Notes under the pieces: generated by a model
The model's database searches: none
Told to the model about the DNA's origin: nothing
What the model saw: only the letters and a program-made list of their open reading frames with translations
NCBI RefSeq assembly: GCF_000373985.1
Contig: NZ_KB893001.1
Span: 1 to 64,000 of the forward strand
DNA length: 64,000 nt
Reading direction: 5' to 3'
DNA from: Desulfobacter curvatus DSM 3379
GTDB lineage: Bacteria > Desulfobacterota > Desulfobacteria > Desulfobacterales > Desulfobacteraceae
Shown here: in pieces, positions 1 through 9,982 of the stretch
Position numbering within the stretch: position 1 is the first letter of the stretch
How the letters are laid out: each line of letters begins with the position of its first letter
Translations under genes and position numbers: made by a program

Positions 1-255
1 ATTCCACATTGATCAAAATAATGTCTCAAGATTGGTGCAAATCCAACAGGTTGCGTTTGAACATTTTTTATAACTGGCAGTCGCAATGATAGAGCCCTCC
101 TTAACTTAACTGGAAAGACTCTACTTTTTTGTGAAAAAAATCTAGTTTAATTTCAAGTAGTTACGATTGATTATGGTGAATTATATTAAAAAATTGGGTG
201 TATGCTCTAAAAATTAGACTTTTTCGACCGATTTTATTGATTTTTAAATTTATAA

Positions 256-2248
256 AATTCAAAATGGGAACAAGCGAAATCCAAGCTTGAAACCCAGGAC
301 ATAAAAAATACGGTTGATATAATTCTCCGTCTCCACCCGGATACAAGGGAAATTGTGTGTATCAGCGATACGACGGTCAGCGGCCTTTCTGCACGAAAGG
401 CAATGGAAGCTGTTGTCGCGGAGTACGCCGGCAGGGTGACCTTCCGCTTTCCGCCGCCGGGTACCTTTGAGGAGACGCGGGCATCGGTCGCCGCACTTTC
501 AGGCCATTCAGTCATTCTCTTAAACACGTATACAACTGATAGCTCCGGCAGGGCGCTTCCCACCAAAGACAGTACCCGCCTGATTCTGTCGAGTACGAGG
601 GTTCCGGTCTACGGGGTTCACCAAAATAGGTTCGGAGAGGGCATTGTCGGCGGCTTTCTTCTCAGCGGCCGCGAGCAGGGCAGACAGGCGGCCGAAATGG
701 GCCTTGGTATCCTTGCCGGTGAAAATCCCGACACGATTCCAATTCGGAAAACCGGAACCTCAATACCCATGTTCGATTACAGGCAGATGGAACGTTTCGG
801 CATCCCATTGGCGGAACTTCCAAAGGGAAGCTTTGTAATCCACAAACCGGGATCCGTATTCACGACCCATCGAAACTTCGCCTTCACCATCACAGGGATT
901 CTCATCCTGCTTGTCATTGTCCTCTTGCTGCTCCTGCTATTTACGACCAGGCTGATCAGGGCAAAAACGGCGCTGCAGAAGAGCGAAGCCAAAACGCGAA
1001 GTATTTTGGATAACATCGGCATTGGTGTGAGCCTGATCAGCCCGGAGATGAGTATTCTGGAACTTAACAAGCAAATGCGGCAATGGTTCCCGGATGTCGA
1101 TCCCGTACAGTATCCCGCCTGTTTCAGGTCCTTCAATTATCCGCCCCGGGAAGAGGCATGCGATGGGTGTCCGGTGGTCAAGTCGTTTCGGGACGGCAAG
1201 GTCCACCAGGCCACAACCCAAACCTCCAGGCCCGAAGGCATACGCAACTTTCGAATCGTATCGTCTCCCGTATTTAGCCGGTCCGGCGAGATCTGGGCCG
1301 TCATTGAACTGGTCGATGATATCACGGAACAACTCTCCCTGGAGGCCCAGTTGCGCCAGGCCCAGAAAATGGAATCAGTGGGCCGGCTGGCCGGGGGGGG
1401 GCGGCCCACGATTTTAACAACATGATCGGCGTGATTCTGGGATATGGAGAGCTGGCTCTGGCAAAAATAGGACAGGATCATGGGGCACATGCCTATATTG
1501 AACAGATCATAAAGGCTGCCCGCCGCTCCACCACCATCATCCGTCAACTTCTGGCCTTTGCTATAAAACAAACCATTTCCCCGGCTTTCTACCCGGGGAA
1601 TATGTGCGCCTGGCAGTCAGCGATACGGGATGCGGCATGGATGCCGAAATCCTGAACAATATTTTTGAACCCTTTTTTACCACCAAAGACGCAGGCAAAG
1701 GGACCGGCCTGGGTCTGGCCACGGTGTACGGGATCATCAAGCAGAACAACGGATTTATCAATGTGTACAGCGAATCGGGACGGGGAACCACATTTAAGAT
1801 CTACCTGCCCAGGCAAAAGAGCGTACCTGATGCCCTTCCCAAAATAAAAAAGGACGCCCCTGCCCAACACGGACAGGAAACCATCCTGCTGGTGGAGGAT
1901 AACCCGTCCTTTCTTGAACTGACCAAACTTATGCTCCAAGAACTTGGATACCGCGTGCTGGAGTCCAGAACTCCGGGCGAAGCCCTTGATCTGGCCCGGG
2001 ACCATCAACAAGAGATCCACCTGCTTTTAACGGATGTGATTATGCCGGAAATGAACGGGCGGGAACTTCTCAACAGTCTCCAGGCTGTTTATCCTAAACT
2101 CCGCCATCTATTCATGTCCGGATACACCGCCAACATCATCGCCCATCACGGGGTCCTGGATGAAAGCGTAAATTTTGTTGCAAAACCATTTTCGAAAAAA
2201 AAACTTGCGGCCAAAGTGCGGGAAGCCCTGGACAAGGAGATGGTATAG
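256..2248 (+). pseudogene. Decayed hybrid histidine kinase (ABC-binding-like sensor, PAS, HisKA, HATPase, receiver)
   Basis: Reading frames are open from about 256, with no start codon or signal peptide, so the 5' end is lost. In order they encode part of a periplasmic ABC-substrate-binding-like sensor domain, a membrane segment (about 890-950), a PAS-like domain ending in DDITEQ, and a HisKA start (QAQKMESVGRLAGG). A run of nine G at 1392-1400 throws the frame; the expected AHDFNNMIG continues one frame over. After RQLLAFA (about 1560) the sequence jumps straight to the D-box SDTGCGMD, so roughly 80 residues holding the N-box of the HATPase are missing. The C-terminal receiver domain (about 1880-2240) is intact with its phospho-acceptor Asp in TDVIMPEMNG. 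A sequencing error could explain the G-run shift but not the internal deletion. Family identity is confident; loss of kinase function is very likely. Confidence 0.8.
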
Positions 2249-2292
2249 GAATGTCCGGGTATGGAATGTCATCAGCCCGTTGATCTGCTTAC

Positions 2293-2347
2293 GGGAAAAA
2301 CCTGCAAGCACCAGGCAAAGAATGGGTTTGGCCCTTGCAGGTTTTCC
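2293..2347. terminator. Hairpin between convergent genes
   Basis: GGAAAAACCTGCAAG at the left pairs with CTTGCAGGTTTTCC at the right around a loop of about 25 nt. It lies between the kinase remnant and the convergent C25 protease gene, so it may end transcription from both sides. There is no long T-tract. Confidence 0.6.
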
Positions 2348-2406
2348 GGTTGACCGCTTCAAAACGTCGTGGCGGGCTGAAGGGTTACTTCAGCATTCGG
2401 ATGAAT

Positions 2407-4683
2407 TCACAGCTTTTGGGCGGTCCACCCAAAGGGATGATTTGACCACCACGTGAGGCCTGAAAGCCGGTTGAGTGTCCAGGTATGCACGTAGCCGACA
2501 AATTTCTGATTGTTTGACGTGCCGAAATTAATTTTAAATTCCACTTTATGGTCGCTTCGTTTCGACCCTGTGCCCAATTGATTCGGATCGAAACCACCCA
2601 GCGTTCCTGAAAAAGGATAGCTTTTGTTGGCGCTCGACACATAAGTCCCCGAAATGTTCCACACCGGCGCTTTATAACCGTTGGATGTCTCAATGTGATA
2701 GTTCCAGATTCGGGTAACTTTAAGTGTTCCCTTCCATCCGTCATGATCCATTGCCCAGTCGCCTCGCAGCCATTCTGCATTGCTTGCAACATCCGCGGTG
2801 GGGTCACCGAACAAGTTGTACATGACGGTGTTGTCCAGATGATAGCTCGAGGTCCCATGATTTTGTACCATCTTGGTTTTGGCGTAACGGATGATCGCTG
2901 CAGGCGTCTGGCATTTGCCGCTCATTACGGCATCGAACATGTATTTGGCGAAATCGTTGTTGGGATATGTCCACGAGTTTCGCGACGAAGCAAAGACGGC
3001 AACGGCTTTGCGTTTACGAACAAATGCCTCGACAATCGTCTCCAGGCTGTTATCGTCCACCCAGCCATTCTGGCAGCAGATATTCAGAACAAAGGGCGGC
3101 CGGGAGCCGTTGGTCAGACCGGCGACATCGGTGCTGTTAATCCCATTGCTGGCTGACCAGGCTGTCTTTGACCCATGTCCGCGGTAGAGGGCCATCACGA
3201 CGCCGTCATTTATCGTCTTTACAACGTCGCTTTTGGATGTGTTTTTTGCGTATCGTTTGACTGTCGAATATCGATTTTTGATTTGGTTATATATCTGATC
3301 ACAAGTGGTTTCATACGTAGAGGACTGGTAAGCGGACAGCATGACGCGGTTTTGCCATCCGCCCCAATCTCCGCGCCTCACGCTCTCGTAGCGCACCAAA
3401 TGCTCGCATACGCTTTTCATTTCTGTGGCATTAGAGGTGGGGATGCGGGAAACTGTCAGCTCGGGAATGAGATTCCCGGCAATGTCGGCGTAAAAATGAT
3501 CCGAAGCGTATGTTCTTCCTCCCCGGCTGTAAGTATGCATAGGGATGATGTCACTGTCGCCGGCGAGTACGATAAATCGTGGCGGAACACGCCAATTGTC
3601 GGTCGCCCAGGTAATGAAGGCTTTGATCGACGTTTTCAGGTTGGCACTTGGAAACTCGGTTTGGATATCCTCGGTTAAAGCCACCTTGGCATAAAACGGC
3701 CAGCCTGTCTTTGCATTCAGCAACGGTTCAACCGCGTCTTTAAGTGCCCGGGGCGTAACGATCACATATTCCGCAATAAGACCGGATACCTTCAGCGTGG
3801 GGCGCAAAAGGACGGGAACCGTTATCGGAGAAATGGAGATTGGTGTTGATGTCCTGGGCACGAGAGTAGCGGCCGGGTCGGAGACGTCATCTTCATTCTG
3901 CTCTAACAATGAAATTCCCCGGGGGGCCGACAGTGATGATTCCGCATCCACCTCCAACTCTTCGACGAGTTCACGATCCAGCCCGGCAAAATCCTCAATT
4001 ATTGAGGAGTAATCAGTTTGATCGTCAAGCAGGTCCAGCCCGAGGATCAGGTCCGCCTCGGGCATCTCACGCGGTTTACGGCCGGGTTTACGGTCAGCAG
4101 CCGGAGGCGTTTGGTAGGATACTTCAATGACCATTGACTCGATGAGTTCCATCTGCTTTGATACGGGACGATACTGTCCTAAATAGGCGAGGATATGGGC
4201 CACCTTCACACCGGAGATGGTTTTGAGCCCTAGAAAGTCAACATCGAGACCGGGATAAAATTCATCCGATCCATAGATCTTTGGGTCTGCATCATATACT
4301 TCCTGAAATTCTTCTTCTATGAACTGCTTTGGAGCCGGTGCAATACTGAGTTCATGCTCTACGGTCATGGAAGATTTATCAACCACACGAACCTCCACCG
4401 CATCAGCGTCCATTGGGACGGCAACAAAGATACCGGCCTTGGGCACCGCCGGCGCACCTTCTGTTTCAAGCAGTGTCGTTTCGGGAATTTCAATCTGCTG
4501 AAATTCATTGACCGTGCCTTCCCATGCACCGGATGTCGAGTACCGGACCGTCAGCACCGTCCGGGTACCCGCGTCACACATGTCCCTTGTTACAATATTT
4601 TTGGACGACTTACTGACCTCAACTTTCGGAGGTACATTTTCTTCCGGGGCATCTGTAAAACTGATCCATTTGTTTTCGTTCAT
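2407..4683 (-). CDS. C25 (gingipain/caspase-like) cysteine protease, no signal peptide
   Basis: A 758-residue protein. The C-terminal half (about residues 300-650) matches peptidase C25: AEYVIVTPRAL, a FIVLAGDSDIIP strand, catalytic His503 in YRGHGS, and catalytic Cys537 in NICCQNG, comparable to the gingipain CxNG motif. The N-terminal 250 residues resemble the C25 propeptide region and are rich in acidic residues. The last ~110 residues form a beta-rich, Trp-rich tail. Unlike gingipains there is no signal peptide: the N-terminus is hydrophilic (MNENKWISFTDAPEE). The start has a good ribosome site (AAGGAG). It lies 56 bp downstream of the subtilase gene on the same strand, so the two are probably one operon, divergent from the sigma/CHAT cluster. 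Cytoplasmic action or non-Sec export is inferred from the missing signal. Confidence 0.85.
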   Translation of the reverse strand: MNENKWISFTDAPEENVPPKVEVSKSSKNIVTRDMCDAGTRTVLTVRYSTSGAWEGTVNEFQQIEIPETTLLETEGAPAVPKAGIFVAVPMDADAVEVRVVDKSSMTVEHELSIAPAPKQFIEEEFQEVYDADPKIYGSDEFYPGLDVDFLGLKTISGVKVAHILAYLGQYRPVSKQMELIESMVIEVSYQTPPAADRKPGRKPREMPEADLILGLDLLDDQTDYSSIIEDFAGLDRELVEELEVDAESSLSAPRGISLLEQNEDDVSDPAATLVPRTSTPISISPITVPVLLRPTLKVSGLIAEYVIVTPRALKDAVEPLLNAKTGWPFYAKVALTEDIQTEFPSANLKTSIKAFITWATDNWRVPPRFIVLAGDSDIIPMHTYSRGGRTYASDHFYADIAGNLIPELTVSRIPTSNATEMKSVCEHLVRYESVRRGDWGGWQNRVMLSAYQSSTYETTCDQIYNQIKNRYSTVKRYAKNTSKSDVVKTINDGVVMALYRGHGSKTAWSASNGINSTDVAGLTNGSRPPFVLNICCQNGWVDDNSLETIVEAFVRKRKAVAVFASSRNSWTYPNNDFAKYMFDAVMSGKCQTPAAIIRYAKTKMVQNHGTSSYHLDNTVMYNLFGDPTADVASNAEWLRGDWAMDHDGWKGTLKVTRIWNYHIETSNGYKAPVWNISGTYVSSANKSYPFSGTLGGFDPNQLGTGSKRSDHKVEFKINFGTSNNQKFVGYVHTWTLNRLSGLTWWSNHPFGWTAQKL

Positions 4684-4739
4684 GGCTTGCTCTCCTTTTT
4701 CGTTTATAATTTGGATTCAATTTTGATGGTTCTACTGTT

Positions 4740-6347
4740 TTAGTCTGCTAAATCCTCTCTCAATATCATCGACTCAAATTGAAGGTATTCCTCTTCAGAG
4801 ATTCCCCCTTGAATCACCGCTGGTATGGGATCCGCTTGCGAACGCGGTATTGGCTGGGGTATCGGCTCAGGAATAATTTGAGGTATCGGAGGTCTTAAAA
4901 TACAACGAAACCGAGCGATTAACGTTGCTCTATATGCATCCGCCAACCCATACCCGGTTGCCAGATCAGGCCCGGAAGTCGCAGGATTTGCTCCTGTGCT
5001 TGGACTACAATTACCGACGGTAACATCTCTGGCTGTTCGTTTAAGAATGCTTCGTACTTGTGACGGTGACAACCTCTTGCATACCTGTTTAATTAATGCG
5101 CAAATGCCTGCAACCTGTGGTGCGGCTGCTGAAGTCCCGCTAAAAGCGGCCCAACCGTCATTCCTTGCGGTCTCATCGCCATTTGGATGATTTCCTCCGC
5201 AAAGACTGGTATCTATATTATCTCCAGGTTCCACCGGCAACATAATAGACTGTGCTCCAGGACGCATGCCAACCAACCCTGAGACATCGGGTACATTCCG
5301 TCCTTTGTAGATCTTGCTTGCAAATCCACTGGCATAATTACTTGCACGCATACTTCCGTCCGGTTCCATATGCACACCACCAGCAGAAATAACATCAGGG
5401 TGTTGACCCGGAAATCCCCAATGGCCATTGCCGGCAGAGAAAATGACCACGATACCTCTGCGCACGGCATTTGCTATAGCCGCCGCGAGCGCTTGATTGC
5501 TGGCGGATAAAGGAGGGTCAGGTTGAGAAGACCCCCAGCTGCATGAAATAATATCGGGGTTCAAAGCAACGGCTGCGTTAAAAGCGCCTACGGAGTTGAC
5601 AAAGTTAATCTTTACCATCTGGAAATCAACATCCGGCGCAACGGCAAATATATTTGCTGATTCTCCTGTGCCATGGCCACTTTCATCCCGGGTAGGATTT
5701 GCAGCAGCTGGGCCGAGAACAACAGATCCGGCGCGATAACCTCTTTGCGTGAAAAAGGAGTGACGATACCATCCGGAATCAACCATTACCACCTTAATCC
5801 CTTTTCCTGTATAACCTAGGCGATGGGCCTTATCTGCATTCATCCCAAGAGATATTCCTGAGGGAACATCCATATGCCAGTACTCTTTCGTCGGTGCAAA
5901 AGCATTTGCGAAAAAATAAACCGGTTCGCTTATTGCGACGCCCTCAAGAAGGTCGGAAAATATAGTATTTTTTGTTTCAATAAGACCTGGGACATCAGTA
6001 TCCGGACACTCAATAAAGGTGGCCGTGTCTTCTACGCCTAATTCCTTGATAGCAGGCCTTTCCTCGGCAACAAGTTTCGTATTAAAGGCTTTTTCGTATA
6101 CTGCTTGCGGGGCGGAAATAGTAATGGTTGTTTCACCCACACTTAATATGTTAAAGCCTTCTGTTTTTAATTTGTCTATTGCGGCCTGAACCAATTGAGA
6201 TTCTGAAGCGTATTGATCTACAGAGCCACTGGTGACAATAAGATCTTTGTCAAAAAGCGATTTTCCGCCTATTGAACGAACTGATGCCTCAGCAAAAATC
6301 AATTCAGGCATCTGTGGTTGGTTTGATTTTGAGGATTTTGTAGTCAT
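4740..6347 (-). CDS. Subtilisin-family (S8) serine protease with N-terminal pro-domain, no signal peptide
   Basis: A 535-residue subtilase with a complete catalytic set: Asp190 (VVMVDSGW), His225 (DESGHGTG), oxyanion Asn307 (FSAGNGHWG) and Ser406 (SGTSAAAPQVAG). Residues 15-140 resemble an inhibitor-like or S53-like pro-domain that would be cleaved on activation. The tail after residue 480 is Pro-rich (IPQIIPEPIPQPIP) and ends in an acidic segment. No signal peptide is present (MTTKSSKSNQPQ). A ribosome site (GGGAGAAG) precedes the ATG. It is the first gene of a probable operon with the C25 protease. Two proteases of different fold, both leaderless and co-transcribed, suggest they act as a pair, perhaps one activating the other; this is inference. 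Confidence 0.88.
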   Translation of the reverse strand: MTTKSSKSNQPQMPELIFAEASVRSIGGKSLFDKDLIVTSGSVDQYASESQLVQAAIDKLKTEGFNILSVGETTITISAPQAVYEKAFNTKLVAEERPAIKELGVEDTATFIECPDTDVPGLIETKNTIFSDLLEGVAISEPVYFFANAFAPTKEYWHMDVPSGISLGMNADKAHRLGYTGKGIKVVMVDSGWYRHSFFTQRGYRAGSVVLGPAAANPTRDESGHGTGESANIFAVAPDVDFQMVKINFVNSVGAFNAAVALNPDIISCSWGSSQPDPPLSASNQALAAAIANAVRRGIVVIFSAGNGHWGFPGQHPDVISAGGVHMEPDGSMRASNYASGFASKIYKGRNVPDVSGLVGMRPGAQSIMLPVEPGDNIDTSLCGGNHPNGDETARNDGWAAFSGTSAAAPQVAGICALIKQVCKRLSPSQVRSILKRTARDVTVGNCSPSTGANPATSGPDLATGYGLADAYRATLIARFRCILRPPIPQIIPEPIPQPIPRSQADPIPAVIQGGISEEEYLQFESMILREDLAD

Positions 6348-6745
6348 TTTTCTTTCTTCTCCCTAAAACGTATGAATTAATAATTTAATGACATATTGCC
6401 GTGTTTCTTGATCCACAAACCACCTCCTTCTGAGGGGCAATAAATAGGCATTCAAATGCCTAACCTTAAATTCTCACGCCGAGTATACGAGGCTGGGAGA
6501 AATACTTTTTGTATCTTCCCTTTTTTTCGAACTCTTAAATAAGACGTCTTTCGTGCAATAATATATGCTTGACCCGGCAGGTTCTTACATAAAAAAATAT
6601 TGGCCGAAATTTGGGAAACCTGAATTGAATCTATAGCTGTAAAGCCCTTTGTTATTAAACTGTTGGGCCTGTAGTGAACCCAATAGCCCTTTGATTTTTT
6701 CGGATTGACTTGACAAAGAACAAATGCCTATTTTATTCATGTAAA
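6348..6745. promoter_or_regulatory. Divergent intergenic region between protease pair and sigma/CHAT cluster
   Basis: About 400 bp separates two outward-facing gene groups, so promoters for both must lie here. A perfect palindrome, AGGCATT-CA-AATGCCT, sits at 6446-6461 and is a candidate operator. I could not assign ECF-type -35/-10 elements with confidence. Confidence 0.45.
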
Positions 6746-8674
6746 ATGAAGAAAAAGAAATCATATCGGCTTGTCATTCGGAGCGTTACAACCATGACAT
6801 CCTTTGTGCTTTTACTTTGGGGGTGCACAGGCCCTTCACCTTGCCCAACCTTTAAAAAGAATCATGTTTCCTATGGATGGCGGGGGGGCAACTTTCTGGG
6901 TGAATGGGATGATTATTATGCCTGCGCGCTTTCCTATATTGACGGCGAGTTTTATTTAAAAGCATTGGATTGCCTTGATCAGGCAATAAAGCAAAGATCT
7001 GCGGATCAACGAATGGCCCGAACCTACGGTATGCATTTCATAGATGATTATTTCCCAAACCGGGAAATCGGCATCATCCATTTTCTCATGGGTCAGTACA
7101 GGTTTGCTGAAAAAAGTCTTTTACTGTCCCTGGAACAGGAACCATCGGCAAAAGCCTATTATTACCTGGACGAAGTTAGAAAAGCGCTGATGGAAGAAAA
7201 TCAATCAGCCGCTTCAAGACCCGACATATCAATCACTTCACCGTCAGAATTTAACGATGAGGATGGTTTCTACAAAAGCAACCGGTTCCCGATGCTGATG
7301 ACAGGGGCCGTGAGTGACAGCCGATATGTCTCCTGGATAACCATTGATGGTAAAACCGTATTCATGGAGGGCTCCCGGAAAAAAATGCAATTCAGCGAAG
7401 CGCTTTATTTTGAGGAAGGTGCCCACACCATTGAGATCGCAGCCGGCAATCTCATGGGAGGAACCTCCCGAAAAAGAATAAAGTTTCTGATGGACAAATC
7501 CGGGCCTTTTATCAGCATTACCCGGATAAGACCAGGACAAGATATCTTTGGGTATCTTCATGACGCGTCCGGCATTGCCCGCTTCACCATGAACGGAAGG
7601 GACATCGCCGTTTCAAACCATGACGGCAGTTTTCATGCAGAGCTTTACCCTGGGGAGCACAGTGTAACCTTTCTGGCAGAAGACACACTTGGCAACAGAA
7701 CCCAAAAAGAGATGAACAGCGCCGGCCGAAAAATCGAACTGGCGGCATTGAACCTTTCGGGCATAACAGAGGCCGGCGCTGTGCTCTCTTTAAAAAACAG
7801 TGATCAACCCGAAATCAGGCTGTCAAAACCTCTTTCAAATGAAATTTTTACGAATGCCACGCCCTTGGAATTTACCATTGCATCCGAAAGCACCATTCTT
7901 GCTTTAGACATCAATGGGAAATCTCTGCTGAAAACCCCCGGCCTTTGGATAACCTGCAGTATTTTTGTCCCCTTGGAACAAGGCTTGAATCGATTTACCA
8001 TAAAAGCGGCCACCGAAACGGGCAAGGCCGTTGAAAAAACGATTGTGTTAAACAGAAAAATTCCTGAGCATCTTAAATTAGCCCACCGCTACGGCATCAG
8101 CATGTATACGTTTGATAACAATGAAAAGGCTGATAACTGGAAAAATTTTTTGCGCAGTTTTGAAAATGATTTTGCCGCCAACAGGCGTTTCCGCTTAATA
8201 TCAAAAGGCTTAAACAATGTCATGGCCGAATCACCCGGCGCATCATGCGCATCTGCTTTGTTTGGAAGCGTCTATAAAACCGGACATGGAACTGAAGTCG
8301 TCGCCCGCCTTATCGATAAAAAAACATCCGAAATCATTACTGTCCAGGATGCCTTCAGCCTGGTGTCCGACATGACCTATATCGGCAATAGGCTATCGGA
8401 AAAATTTCATAGAAAATTTCCCCTGACAACAGGTACCATTACAACGGCAGGTGGTTTTTTCTCCTTCGGCGGTTTCAAGGTCTCCATGGATAGAAATATT
8501 TCCCGGGAGAACCCGGAGACGAGAATAAAGTCAGGCTGGCCCCTTCTTGTCTATCGCGGAACGCGTGGGGGGCCTACAGAAATCATTGCTGCCAACTGCA
8601 TTAAAGGTAAATGTGCTGAATTTTATAATAAAGGCAATAAACCCGGCATCGGAGACAAAGTAATTACCCAATGA
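6746..8674 (+). CDS. Lipoprotein with TPR-like and Ig-like segments and a FlgT/CsgG-like tail
   Basis: The signal peptide is MKKKKSYR..., with a hydrophobic core and lipobox LLLWGC at Cys27 counting from the ATG at 6746. An in-frame TTG at 6710 would add 12 residues but looks less likely. After the Cys comes a helical repeat region (FYLKALDCLDQAIKQ, YRFAEKSLLLSLEQEPS) like one or two TPRs. Then come several beta-rich Ig-like or carboxypeptidase-regulatory-like segments (for example GSFHAELYPGEHSVTFLAED). The C-terminal ~200 residues end in GDKVITQ, resembling the FlgT/CsgG-like domains seen in other envelope lipoproteins. It is the first gene of a tight operon: its stop overlaps the sigma factor ATG by four bases. 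Likely role: envelope sensor or partner for the CHAT protein's periplasmic part. No specific family was recognised. Confidence 0.75.
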   Translation: MKKKKSYRLVIRSVTTMTSFVLLLWGCTGPSPCPTFKKNHVSYGWRGGNFLGEWDDYYACALSYIDGEFYLKALDCLDQAIKQRSADQRMARTYGMHFIDDYFPNREIGIIHFLMGQYRFAEKSLLLSLEQEPSAKAYYYLDEVRKALMEENQSAASRPDISITSPSEFNDEDGFYKSNRFPMLMTGAVSDSRYVSWITIDGKTVFMEGSRKKMQFSEALYFEEGAHTIEIAAGNLMGGTSRKRIKFLMDKSGPFISITRIRPGQDIFGYLHDASGIARFTMNGRDIAVSNHDGSFHAELYPGEHSVTFLAEDTLGNRTQKEMNSAGRKIELAALNLSGITEAGAVLSLKNSDQPEIRLSKPLSNEIFTNATPLEFTIASESTILALDINGKSLLKTPGLWITCSIFVPLEQGLNRFTIKAATETGKAVEKTIVLNRKIPEHLKLAHRYGISMYTFDNNEKADNWKNFLRSFENDFAANRRFRLISKGLNNVMAESPGASCASALFGSVYKTGHGTEVVARLIDKKTSEIITVQDAFSLVSDMTYIGNRLSEKFHRKFPLTTGTITTAGGFFSFGGFKVSMDRNISRENPETRIKSGWPLLVYRGTRGGPTEIIAANCIKGKCAEFYNKGNKPGIGDKVITQ

Positions 8675-9273
8675 AACGATTAAGTAGGGATGAAGAGCGT
8701 ATACTGTTGTATGACTGCCTTTTTTGCTGTCAAAGGGAAGCGTTGATCATGCATTACTGGCGACTGGTGGAATCTGCGGTCATCAAAGTGTTTGCCTTGA
8801 AGGGAATACCTTATACCCAGGATGGTATAGAAGATATGCGCAATGAAATCTTTTTAAAGCTGCTGGAAAAAAATTGTAAAAAACTCTGGCAATACCAAGA
8901 CGGCCGGGGACGCAGCCTTGCCGGATGGATCATCATGATCGCCAACCAAACCGTGCTGGCGGATTTCCGAAGCAAAGGCATTCTGAATATTGCAAATTGC
9001 TATAAACTGATCCCTCTGGATGAAACGTTCGGTCTGGCAGCACCGGAGAATCACCTATATGACCGGAAGGAGCAGGAGCATATCCTGCGCTCCGCCATGG
9101 ATGAACTGCCGGCAAAAAGCCGTCTCATCCTTAAAATGCATTACGACCACGGACTCTCTTTTGAGACCATAGCCAGGTATCTGAAAATGAAAAAAGGTGC
9201 CGTTTATACCGCAAAATCAAGAGCGTTAGATCAATTAAGGGATAAAGTTCAACAAAAAAGCGCCAGTCGTTAA
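8671..9273 (+). CDS. ECF-type RNA polymerase sigma factor
   Basis: A 200-residue sigma-70-like protein. The region 2 segment (about residues 25-95) includes DMRNEIFLKLLEKN and GRSLAGWIIMIANQTVLADFRSK. Region 4 (about 140-190) has LPAKSRLILKMHYDHGLSFETIARYLKMKKGAVYTAKSRA in helix-turn-helix arrangement; there is no region 1 or 3. The start ATG overlaps the stop of the upstream lipoprotein (ATGA), indicating translational coupling. The next gene is a zinc-finger anti-sigma factor. It probably drives transcription of this cluster and possibly the divergent proteases. I did not find a convincing conserved promoter motif repeated within the window. Confidence 0.9.
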   Translation: MKRLSRDEERILLYDCLFCCQREALIMHYWRLVESAVIKVFALKGIPYTQDGIEDMRNEIFLKLLEKNCKKLWQYQDGRGRSLAGWIIMIANQTVLADFRSKGILNIANCYKLIPLDETFGLAAPENHLYDRKEQEHILRSAMDELPAKSRLILKMHYDHGLSFETIARYLKMKKGAVYTAKSRALDQLRDKVQQKSASR

Positions 9274-9343
9274 TATATTGTAAGATAGGCGTATTTCTTT
9301 CATACTTATATTAGAAATAGAAGTTTTTATCAGGAAATAGGCT

Positions 9344-9982
9344 ATGAACCCAGGATGTATTGAAACCGTAAAACTGTATGACTATATAACCGGTCAGCTT
9401 TCGGAACAGGAAGCCCGCAATGTGGAAGATCACCTGGCAGACTGCGACACCTGTCTTGAGCAATTTGTCACGGCCCAAGCCCTGCTGGAAGACACGGACC
9501 TCATGGAAAACAGCGTTCGGACTAAAGAGGTTGGGGCACCGATCATCAAAGCGTTGCTCGCCGGGGCAAAACGGTTTCTGGAATGGACGGTTGAGCCGTT
9601 GGCACAGCCTGCTTTTGCCATAAGAGACAGCGCCGCTGAAAGCACCTTTGAAGGAAATCCCCCATCAAATTATTTAAAGATCGTCAAGCGCTTTGGCCGG
9701 CTGTCAGGAGAAATGGCTTTTAAAAAAATAAAACAGAACGCTTTTGATCTGCAATTTAAACTCGTTGGAACTTTTGAGAAGAATGAACGATTCTGCCTGA
9801 TCCTTGAAAGGGAGAACGATAAATTCGATGCGCGGATTCTGGAGGACACAAGGGCTGAATTCACCAATCTTTCTTTTGACCGCTATCATCTTGTTTTGGA
9901 ACAGAATGAGAAACCCTGTGGGAAATTTTTCTTTGAAATAACCCGGGATGGCATTTATGAACAGCCGGACGATTCATCTTGA
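9344..9982 (+). CDS. Soluble zinc-finger (zf-HC2) anti-sigma factor
   Basis: A 212-residue protein whose N-terminus carries the anti-sigma zinc motif His30-x3-Cys34-x2-Cys37 (EDHLADCDTC), preceded by the helix YDYITGQLSEQEARN. Unlike classical RseA/RsiW-type anti-sigmas it has no membrane segment. The C-terminal ~110 residues look like a beta domain (FDLQFKLVGTFEKNERFCLILE). It lies 70 bp after the sigma factor and its 3' end overlaps the CHAT gene by 26-35 bp. A soluble anti-sigma cannot use ordinary site-1/site-2 membrane proteolysis. The adjacent CHAT protease is therefore a plausible cleaver; that link is inference. Confidence 0.85.
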   Translation: MNPGCIETVKLYDYITGQLSEQEARNVEDHLADCDTCLEQFVTAQALLEDTDLMENSVRTKEVGAPIIKALLAGAKRFLEWTVEPLAQPAFAIRDSAAESTFEGNPPSNYLKIVKRFGRLSGEMAFKKIKQNAFDLQFKLVGTFEKNERFCLILERENDKFDARILEDTRAEFTNLSFDRYHLVLEQNEKPCGKFFFEITRDGIYEQPDDSS

